From positions 3,391,825-3,455,824 of the forward strand of contig NZ_KB910516.1 in assembly GCF_000372825.1 (NCBI RefSeq): a stretch of DNA of 64,000 bases, read 5' to 3'. The position numbers and the translations under genes are program-made. This stretch comes from Methylobacterium sp. 77 (lineage in GTDB: Bacteria; Pseudomonadota; Alphaproteobacteria; Rhizobiales; Beijerinckiaceae). Below, piece after piece: positions 26,092 to 33,798 of the stretch (position 1 is its first letter; each line of letters opens with the position of its first letter). The notes beneath the pieces were generated by a model. The model saw only the letters and a program-made list of their open reading frames with translations. It did not search any database and was not told where the DNA came from.

Positions 26092-26818
26092 TAGCACCAA
26101 ACTTTCACTTCGCAGACGCAGTGCCTAAACCAGGGATGATGACGGTGCATTCGGTGTCAGATATTCAGAAGTGCCCACAAGGCCGCGCTTATGCAACAGC
26201 TGCGGCAGTTCGCCTGGCCTCAATTTTATCGCCGACCAGGTGGCGCCTCTAGAACAGGCTCGCAGGCGGCGCGATCCGAGAAAGCTGGTAGTTATAGCTT
26301 CATGGCCTAATTCGCCGCCGGTGATCAACGTCGCCGCTTTGCAGGGCTATCTGGCGACGTGCAGTTATACGCAATGCCATCAAGCGTTGGCTCGACCCTC
26401 GCCTGAACTGCATGCGCTCCTTCGCTACCGCCGTGTATATCTTATACGACTGCGCTTCGATGGATCTCCTCGATCACATCGAAAAGCCACGTCGTCCCAG
26501 CGTTGTATAAGAGCTACTCTGGCCCCTGGAGCACCACATCCGTATAGGGGCTTTCGTAAAGCACGCGCGCCTGCATTACACCCTGAGCGGTGAGATGATC
26601 GACGACGAGGTCGATAAACACGACTTGCTCGCGCGTTGCCTTCCGGCCTGCATCAAACAACTTCGATCTCGTCGAAACCGAGGCAAATGCCGAGGACGTT
26701 GCAAAGCAGTCACGGTCGCAGCCTCAGCGGCGAAAAGAGGATCGAGCCGCTCGTAAGCGAGCCTCAAGCTCGCTATCCTCTCGGCAAACGACCTTAAGGT
26801 TGCGCTCGGGGAGGCACC
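26092..26818. other. Upstream region of the restriction operon, no gene supported
   Basis: About 730 bases. A plus-strand frame (26171-26593) and minus-strand frames are open but have no recognisable protein or ribosome-binding site. The last bases before 26819 include CGGGGAGGCACC, a good ribosome-binding site for the next gene, so the operon promoter probably lies in this stretch. Confidence 0.4.
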
Positions 26819-29800
26819 ATGGCGACGCCGTTCTTCGAGCGACCGATCCTTAACTCGCCATACGAAGTTCCGACGCAGCACCATGCGCTGGACAGCGAGG
26901 GACAGCCTCTCGACCAGGAACCAGCACAGGGCCGCCGGCGCTCATCTCTGATAACGCCGGTCCCAAGGTCCAGAAGACAGAGTGGCAGGGGCAGGCAGAC
27001 GGCCCTCGGCCTCGGCGACGGGTCCGCTCTTTCTTCGGCCGAGCAAGCCTACAATCCAACCCCTATCATCAATGAGATCCGGGGGCACGTAGCGTCCTGG
27101 CGCTCGCTTCCAAACCCGGCGGATTGGGGCGTTACACCGACGACCCAGCGGCTGCTTCAGCACTGGCGTCGCGAGGACGGCTGGCACGGCCCGCGGCCGT
27201 TCTTCTGCCAGGTCGAGGCGGTCGAAACCGCGATCTGGCTTACCGAGGTTGCCGGACGGCAGCGCCAGTATGCCCACCTGATCCGTCACATCGAAGGCGC
27301 CAACGAGGGCGCGAACCCCGGCCTGCCGCGCCTCGCCCTCAAGATGGCGACGGGTGCCGGCAAGACCACCGTCATGGCGATGCTTATCGCGTGGCAGACC
27401 ATCAACGCGGTGCGAAGCCCGAACGCGAAGCACTTCACCCGCGGTTTTCTACTCGTGACGCCGGGCATCACGATTCGAGATCGCCTGCGTGTGCTAATGC
27501 CCGGCGACCCCGACGCCTACTACAGCAAGCGGGAGCTGGTCCCGACCGACATGCTCCACGATCTGGGGCAGGCCAAGATCGTGCTAACGAACTACCACGC
27601 GTTCAAGCGCCGCGAGACGCTGGAGGTCTCGAAGGTCGGGCGCTCGCTCCTGCAAGGACGCCATGCCCCGATCGACACCATCGAGTCCGAGGGCGCGATG
27701 CTCCAGCGCGTCTGCCGGGAGTTGCTGCCGATCAAGAATCTCGTTGTGGTCAACGACGAAGCGCACCATTGCTACCGCGAGAAGCCGGACGGAGCGGACG
27801 AGAACCCGGTCGCTGCCGAGGATCGCGAGGAGGCCAAGCGCAACGCCGAGGCCGCGCGGCTCTGGATCTCTGGGATTGAGGCGCTGAAGCGCAAAGTAGG
27901 CGTGCGTGCGGTCTACGACTTGTCGGCTACGCCGTTTTTCCTGCGCGGATCGGGCTACCTCGAGGGCACCCTCTTCCCGTGGACGGTGAGCGATTTCTCG
28001 CTCATAGACGCAATCGAGTGTGGCATCGTCAAGCTGCCGCGCGTCCCGATCGCCGACAATGCCGCAAGTGGGGAGGTGCCACTTTACCGCGAGCTCTGGG
28101 AGCACATCGGCAAGGCGATGCCAAAGAAGGGCGCGGGCAAAGCCGGCACGCTCGATCCGCTCTCCCACGTTTTCCCGAGCCAGCTCCAGACAGCGCTGCA
28201 CGCCCTCTACGGCCATTACGAGAAGACCAGCGATGCCTGGGAGCGCGCCGGCATTGACGTGCCGCCGGTCTTCATCGTGGTCTGCAACAACACCGCCACG
28301 TCAAAACTTGTCTACGAATGGATCGCCGGCTTCGAGCGAACTAACGCCGATGGCGAATCCGAGACTCGCCATGTGGGGCACCTGCGCCTGTTCCGGAACT
28401 ACGACGACAACCGGCAGCGGCTCGCCAAACCCAACACGCTGCTTATCGACAGCGAGCAACTCGAATCAGGCGAGGCCCTCGATCCTGCCTTTCGCGAGAT
28501 GGCGGCGGCCGAGATCGATCAGTTCCGCCGCGAGCGCATCGAACGCGGCGTCGATCCGGTGACTGCCGCCGAGACCTCGGACGCCGATCTGCTACGCGAG
28601 GTCATGAACACGGTCGGTCGCGTTGGCCGGCTCGGCGAGCGCATCCGCTGTGTCGTCTCGGTCTCGATGCTGACAGAGGGTTGGGACGCCAACACTGTCA
28701 CGCACATCCTTGGCGTGCGCGCCTTCGGCACCCAGCTCTTGTGCGAGCAGGTGGTCGGGCGCGGCTTGCGGCGGCAATCTTACGAGCTGAACGACCAGGG
28801 CCTGTTCAATGTCGAGTATGCCGACATCCTCGGCATCCCGTTCTCTTTCACGGCCGAGCCGGTGGTCTCGGTCCCGGCGGCACCCCGCAAGCTCACCCGC
28901 GTGCAGGCCTCGCGCGAGCGCGCCGAGTTGGAGATCGACTTCCCCCGCGTCGAGGGCTATCGGGTTGATCTGCCGAGCGAGCGCCTGAGCGCGCGCTTCA
29001 CGGATGACAGCCGTCTGACACTGACGCCGGAGACCGTCGGCCCAGCCAAGGTGCTGATGTCAGGCCTAGTCGGCCAGCAGGAGACCCTGGACGCGGAGGA
29101 TTCGTTCAAGGACATGCGGCCGAGCGCCCTCTCCTTCGAACTCGCCAAGCGCCTGCTGGAGAAGCGCCTGCGTGATCCCGATGGCGACCTGCCGGTCCAC
29201 TTGTTCGGGCAGGCGAACCGCGTGGTCCGCGAGTGGCTCGACGGCGGCTATCTCGTCGCCCAGGGTGTGCCGCGGGCCGCGGTGCTCTATCCGCAGCTTG
29301 CCGAGCAGGCGGTGGAGTTCATCTACCTTGCCTGCCAACGCTCCGTGTCCGCGGCTCAGCGCATCAAGGCTGTGCTCGACCCCTACAATCCGGCGGGCTC
29401 AACGCGCTTCGTGAGCTTCACCACATCGAAGCCGGTGTGGGAGACCGACCCACGCAAGTGCCACGTCAGCCACGTGGTGCTCGACTCTGAGTGGGAGGGC
29501 GAACTCGCCCGCGTGTTGGAGGCGCATCCGCGGGTGCTGTTTTACGTAAAGAACCAGGGCCTCGGCTTCGAAGTGCCCTACCGCGACGGTGCCGTCCCGC
29601 GGCGCTACCTGCCGGACTTCATTGTCCGCCTCAACGACGGGCGGCCCGAGCCGCTCAACCTTGTCCTTGAGACGAAGGGGTATCGCGGCACCGACGCGCA
29701 GCTCAAAGCCGAGACGATGGACGTGTCCTGGGTGCCCGGCGTCAACGCCCTCGCCGGCCAGGGCCGCTGGGCGTTCTTCGAGTTCCGCGAGGTGTTCGCC

Positions 29801-29860
29801 ATCGAGGAGGCGTTCGGAAATCTCGTCGAAGAACTGCGCACGGTGAGTGCCGCCGCATGA
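26819..29860 (+). CDS. Type III-like restriction translocase with C-terminal nuclease (BPTD_3080-like)
   Basis: A 1013-residue SF2 protein. Walker A is MATGAGKTT (176-184), DEAH box NDEAHH (about 312-317), motif III SATPFF (about 369), then VSMLTEGWDA and QVVGRGLRR (about 645) of helicase motifs V/VI. A PD-(D/E)xK nuclease follows at the C-terminus: LPDFIVRL (about 930) and LETKGY (about 950). This is the layout of type III Res subunits and of the BPTD_3080 restriction family. It should use ATP to move along and cut unmethylated DNA together with the methyltransferase encoded two genes downstream. Its stop overlaps the next start by four bases (ATGA). GGGGAGG precedes the ATG. Confidence 0.88.
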   Translation: MATPFFERPILNSPYEVPTQHHALDSEGQPLDQEPAQGRRRSSLITPVPRSRRQSGRGRQTALGLGDGSALSSAEQAYNPTPIINEIRGHVASWRSLPNPADWGVTPTTQRLLQHWRREDGWHGPRPFFCQVEAVETAIWLTEVAGRQRQYAHLIRHIEGANEGANPGLPRLALKMATGAGKTTVMAMLIAWQTINAVRSPNAKHFTRGFLLVTPGITIRDRLRVLMPGDPDAYYSKRELVPTDMLHDLGQAKIVLTNYHAFKRRETLEVSKVGRSLLQGRHAPIDTIESEGAMLQRVCRELLPIKNLVVVNDEAHHCYREKPDGADENPVAAEDREEAKRNAEAARLWISGIEALKRKVGVRAVYDLSATPFFLRGSGYLEGTLFPWTVSDFSLIDAIECGIVKLPRVPIADNAASGEVPLYRELWEHIGKAMPKKGAGKAGTLDPLSHVFPSQLQTALHALYGHYEKTSDAWERAGIDVPPVFIVVCNNTATSKLVYEWIAGFERTNADGESETRHVGHLRLFRNYDDNRQRLAKPNTLLIDSEQLESGEALDPAFREMAAAEIDQFRRERIERGVDPVTAAETSDADLLREVMNTVGRVGRLGERIRCVVSVSMLTEGWDANTVTHILGVRAFGTQLLCEQVVGRGLRRQSYELNDQGLFNVEYADILGIPFSFTAEPVVSVPAAPRKLTRVQASRERAELEIDFPRVEGYRVDLPSERLSARFTDDSRLTLTPETVGPAKVLMSGLVGQQETLDAEDSFKDMRPSALSFELAKRLLEKRLRDPDGDLPVHLFGQANRVVREWLDGGYLVAQGVPRAAVLYPQLAEQAVEFIYLACQRSVSAAQRIKAVLDPYNPAGSTRFVSFTTSKPVWETDPRKCHVSHVVLDSEWEGELARVLEAHPRVLFYVKNQGLGFEVPYRDGAVPRRYLPDFIVRLNDGRPEPLNLVLETKGYRGTDAQLKAETMDVSWVPGVNALAGQGRWAFFEFREVFAIEEAFGNLVEELRTVSAAA

Positions 29861-30837
29861 CCCCGACGCGCTTCTCCATCGCTGAGCGCTTGACGCAGGG
29901 GGCGTATCTCGCCGCGGGGGCGCCGGATCACGTTGGCTACGCTGGGGCCCCCTACCGCCTTCAGCCGGAGCAGTGGGCGTTCAACCTCGCGCCCGCGATC
30001 AAAGCGGTGTCACCCGCATATTTTGAACGCTACGGAATCGCGTGGCACCGGCACAGAAATCACGGGCTCTCGTCGCAAGTCTGCTGCATCAACTTCCTGA
30101 TGCCGCTGGCCGAGCGGCCCGAAGCTCTGTCTCGTCTTGTCGCTACAGCGCTCGGCATCGATGCGCCGGAGATGCTCGCCGTCGAGGAGGGACCTGAGGG
30201 ACGCCCCTGGTTCGTTGGCTTCGAATGGGTCGGTGAGCAGGATTACTTGAACGAGGGGGCCGTCCGGACGCGTGGGGCAAACGCGACCAGCGCCGACGCG
30301 ATCCTGCGCTTCAGATCGATGGGCCGAACCGAGACCCTGCTGATCGAATGGAAATACACCGAGGCCTACGGTGCCCCGGTCCCGCCAGCCGGCAACCCAA
30401 CCCGGACCAAGCGCTACCAAAACCTCGCCTTTGCCCCCGCCGGCCCGGTGCGGTCCGACCTCAGCCTCAGCCTCTCCGACTTCTTCTACGAGCCGTTTTA
30501 TCAATTGCTGCGTCAGCAGATGCTGGCGGCTCGCATGCAGGCGGCGGGCGAAAAGCAAGCAGCCCGTGTCCGCGTGCTGCATATCGCCCCCGGCGACAAT
30601 CGTGCGCTCCAAGCCGTCACAGCGCCGGCCCTGCGCAAGCATGGGACGAGTGCCTTCGCGGCGTTCCGCTCCGTGCTGACGGAGCCCGACACCTTTATGA
30701 GCCGTGCGACCGAGACCGTTTTTGGTCCCCTTCTCTTCTCGCCGGACGCGACCACCGCCGAGTGGGCCGCCTACCTGCGCAACCGCTACCGTTTTCTCAA
30801 TCAGGCCTTTAAGGCTGGGCAAGGACCCGTGAACTGA
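29857..30837 (+). CDS. PGN_0703-like putative restriction endonuclease
   Basis: A 326-residue protein with a PD-(D/E)xK-like core: Asp147 in SADAILRF and Glu164-Trp-Lys166 in TLLIEWKYTEAYG. The rest is mixed alpha/beta, with PFYQLLRQQMLAARMQ and a C-terminal helical region. The combination resembles the PGN_0703 family of predicted restriction endonucleases, which occur next to BPTD_3080-type translocases. Start and stop both overlap their neighbours (ATGA on each side), so it is translated with the Res and Mod proteins. A second nuclease in the same operon suggests either a double-cutting complex or a target-processing role. Confidence 0.78.
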   Translation: MTPTRFSIAERLTQGAYLAAGAPDHVGYAGAPYRLQPEQWAFNLAPAIKAVSPAYFERYGIAWHRHRNHGLSSQVCCINFLMPLAERPEALSRLVATALGIDAPEMLAVEEGPEGRPWFVGFEWVGEQDYLNEGAVRTRGANATSADAILRFRSMGRTETLLIEWKYTEAYGAPVPPAGNPTRTKRYQNLAFAPAGPVRSDLSLSLSDFFYEPFYQLLRQQMLAARMQAAGEKQAARVRVLHIAPGDNRALQAVTAPALRKHGTSAFAAFRSVLTEPDTFMSRATETVFGPLLFSPDATTAEWAAYLRNRYRFLNQAFKAGQGPVN

Positions 30838-33776
30838 TGGCCCGAGGCCCGAAAGCATCTGCGACCAAGTCCGTCGAAGCGCTCAAGCACGACGAGGCCC
30901 AGCGCAGGAACATCCCCACCGCCGAGTTGCAGAGCTTCGCCGAGGCCGAGGAGGCGATCACCGGCTTCGCGCCTGGGGTCTACCCACGCGCCCGCCCGCT
31001 GCCGGAGGGAGAGACCCGCCCGCGCGACACGGACCTTGATCCGCAGATCGTCTGGAACGGCGCCCGCATCCGCCTTACCCCCGAGCAGGTGCGCGCGCTG
31101 GTCGAGACCGGCGAGGCCGCGATCGGCGACGCGCAGCTCGTCTGGCGCGGCAAGGACCAACAGGACTGGTCCGACTTTATTGTCCAGGCGCCACCCCTCT
31201 ACATCCAGGAGAAGATCCACCCCAAGGCAATCATCGACGATCTGCGCCGCGCCGGCGACCGGCCCCCGCAGGACGAGGCGCCCGACCTGTTCTCGGATTT
31301 CAACGGACTGGACCTCGAGGCACGCACCGAGTTCTACCAGCACGACCAGCACTGGTCGAACCGGATGATCCTGGGCGACTCGCTCCAGGTCATGGCCTCC
31401 TTAGCGCAGCGCGAGGGGATGAAGGGGCAGGTGCAGTGCATCTACTTTGACCCACCCTACGGCATCAAGTTTAACTCGAATTGGCAAGTCTCGACGCAAT
31501 CCCGCGACGTCAAGGACGGCAAGCAGACCGACATTTCGCGTGAGCCGGAGCAGGTGAAGGCGTTCCGGGATACGTGGAAGGATGGGATCCACTCGTATCT
31601 CACGTATTTGCGTGATCGTCTGACTGTAGGCCGAGAGCTGTTGGCGGAAAGCGGATCAATATTTGTGCAGATCGGCGACGAGAACGTTCATCGCGTGCGA
31701 GCTGTAATGGATGAAGTATTTGGTTCAGAAAATTTTCTTAGCCAAATAGCTTTTGTAAAGAATTCTGGACAGACCACATCCTTCTTGTCTGGAAATCAAG
31801 ATTATATTTTGTTTTTTGCCAAAAATCGGAAACATGCAAAATATCGACAAATTTTCTACGGAAAGGGCTTAGGAGAGGATTTCGGTGGCAGGTATGATCA
31901 AATATTAGATAAATCAGGAAAAGTCAGGAAGATCGATAAGTTAGAGCGGGATGGATCTAAATTATTACAGCAAGGCGATCGCGTTTTTACGGTGCAACCG
32001 GCAATATCTCACGGTTATAACGCCAGCACCACAGTAGAGTTTTGGATGCAGGGAAGGAGGTTTTTTCCTGGATCAAATCGACAGTGGAAATATACACTTA
32101 AAGGTCTTTCTAGCTTGGAAAAGGCGGACAGATTAGTTCCATTACAGAAAATGCTTTATTATCGAAGGTTTATTGATGATTTCCCAGCTTATGCTATTGG
32201 AAACAACTGGAGCGACACTCAAGATCGACTATCTAAGGATTATATTGTGCAAACTGTGCCCCTCGTGGTTCAGCGCTGCATTCTCATGGCCACCGATCCC
32301 GGCGACCTCGTCCTCGATCCCACCTGCGGCTCCGGCACTACCGCTACGGTCGCCGAGCAATGGGGGCGGCGATGGATCACCATCGATACCAGCCGTGTCG
32401 CTCTGGCGCTCGCCCGCACGCGTTTGATGAGCGCGCGCTATCCCTATTATCTGCTCGCCGACAGCCCCGAGGGTCGGGCAAAGGAGCAGGCGGTCTCGGG
32501 CCGTCCGCAGCCACAGAGCGCCGCTTACGGCGACATCCGTCAGGGCTTCGTCTATGAGCGCGCGCCACACGTCACCCTCAAGTCGATCGCCAACAACGCT
32601 GAGATCGACGTGATCTGGGAGAAGTTTCAGGACAAACTGGAACCCCTGCGGGGCAATCTGAACGCGGCCCTTGGGCAGGCCTGGGAGGAGTGGCAAATCC
32701 CGCGGGAGGCCGGGGCCGGCTGGCCAGAGCCGGCGCGCGCGGCTCATACGGTGTGGTGGGAGGCGCGGATCGCCCGGCAGCGGGAGATCGACGCCTCGAT
32801 CTCACGTGCCGCCGACGTGGAGATGCTCTACGACCGGCCCTACGCCGACGCGGCGAAAGTCCGGGTCGCCGGCCCGTTTACGGTGGAGAGCCTTTCGCCC
32901 CACCGCATCATACCCTCGGACAGCCTCAACCTCGACGAGGAGTTCGACGCGCTGGACGGGCGTCGGGAACGGACGAAGGCCGGGAAGCCGACGCAAGACT
33001 TTTCCGCGATGGTGCTGGAGAACCTGTCGGCCGCCGGCGTGCAAGGCCGCGACCGGGCCGACCGGGTGCGCTTTACGATGCTCCAGCCCTGGCCCGGTCG
33101 CTTCATTGGCGCCGAGGGGCGGTTCGTCGAGGGCGGGAGCACCGACGAGCCGGGCATTGAGCGCCGCGCCGCCATCCTCATCGGCCCTGAATTCGGCACG
33201 CTGGCTCGCCCCGATCTCGTCGCCGCCGCCCGCGAGGCGGCGGAGGCTCGCTTCGACGTGCTAGTTGCCTGCGCCTTCGCCTACGACGCACACGCGAGCG
33301 AATTGACCCGGCTCGGCCCCCTGCCGATCCTGCAGGCCAAGATGAACCCCGACCTGCATATGGCCGACGACCTTAAAACCACGGGCAAGGGCAACCTGTT
33401 TGTGGTCTTCGGCGAGCCCGACATCGAGATCCGCCGCCTCGACGGTGACCGGATGGAGGTGGAGGTAAAGGGCATCGACGTGTTCGACCCCAATACCGGC
33501 GACGTGCGCTCCGATGACACCTCCGGCATCGCCGCGTGGTTCGTCGACACCGACTACGACGAGGAGAGCTTCTTCGTCCGCCACGCCTACTTCCTCGGTG
33601 CCAACGACCCCTACAAGTCACTTAAGGCCGCGCTGATGGCAGAGATCGACGAGGCCGCCTGGGCAACGCTTTATCGGGCGACGAGCCGGCCGTTTACGCG
33701 GCCTGCGACGGGGCGGATCGCCGTAAAAGTGATCAACCACTTCGGAGATGAGGTGATGAAGGTTTATGGCGTCTAA
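30837..33776 (+). CDS. Beta-class adenine-type DNA methyltransferase (Mod-like)
   Basis: A 979-residue site-specific methyltransferase. The catalytic motif DPPY (205-208, in IYFDPPYGIKF) comes before the SAM-binding motif DPTCGSGTT (from 494), the beta-class order shared with type III Mod proteins that make N6-methyladenine or N4-methylcytosine. The specificity region should lie between them. There, about 31640-32250 (residues about 268-471) is markedly AT-rich while both flanks are GC-rich, which suggests recombinational replacement. A C-terminal 400-residue extension (LESLSPHRI-type and DVRSDDTSGIAAWFVDTDY segments) is long for Mod and typical of the BPTD_3080-associated enzymes. It protects host DNA against the nucleases upstream. 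Confidence 0.92.
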   Translation: MARGPKASATKSVEALKHDEAQRRNIPTAELQSFAEAEEAITGFAPGVYPRARPLPEGETRPRDTDLDPQIVWNGARIRLTPEQVRALVETGEAAIGDAQLVWRGKDQQDWSDFIVQAPPLYIQEKIHPKAIIDDLRRAGDRPPQDEAPDLFSDFNGLDLEARTEFYQHDQHWSNRMILGDSLQVMASLAQREGMKGQVQCIYFDPPYGIKFNSNWQVSTQSRDVKDGKQTDISREPEQVKAFRDTWKDGIHSYLTYLRDRLTVGRELLAESGSIFVQIGDENVHRVRAVMDEVFGSENFLSQIAFVKNSGQTTSFLSGNQDYILFFAKNRKHAKYRQIFYGKGLGEDFGGRYDQILDKSGKVRKIDKLERDGSKLLQQGDRVFTVQPAISHGYNASTTVEFWMQGRRFFPGSNRQWKYTLKGLSSLEKADRLVPLQKMLYYRRFIDDFPAYAIGNNWSDTQDRLSKDYIVQTVPLVVQRCILMATDPGDLVLDPTCGSGTTATVAEQWGRRWITIDTSRVALALARTRLMSARYPYYLLADSPEGRAKEQAVSGRPQPQSAAYGDIRQGFVYERAPHVTLKSIANNAEIDVIWEKFQDKLEPLRGNLNAALGQAWEEWQIPREAGAGWPEPARAAHTVWWEARIARQREIDASISRAADVEMLYDRPYADAAKVRVAGPFTVESLSPHRIIPSDSLNLDEEFDALDGRRERTKAGKPTQDFSAMVLENLSAAGVQGRDRADRVRFTMLQPWPGRFIGAEGRFVEGGSTDEPGIERRAAILIGPEFGTLARPDLVAAAREAAEARFDVLVACAFAYDAHASELTRLGPLPILQAKMNPDLHMADDLKTTGKGNLFVVFGEPDIEIRRLDGDRMEVEVKGIDVFDPNTGDVRSDDTSGIAAWFVDTDYDEESFFVRHAYFLGANDPYKSLKAALMAEIDEAAWATLYRATSRPFTRPATGRIAVKVINHFGDEVMKVYGV

Positions 33777-33798
33777 GACAGTGGATGCTTAATTTAGC

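Noticed and set aside
26171..26593. 140-codon plus-strand frame before the restriction operon
   Set aside because: Residue composition is that of a random frame and it has no start signal.
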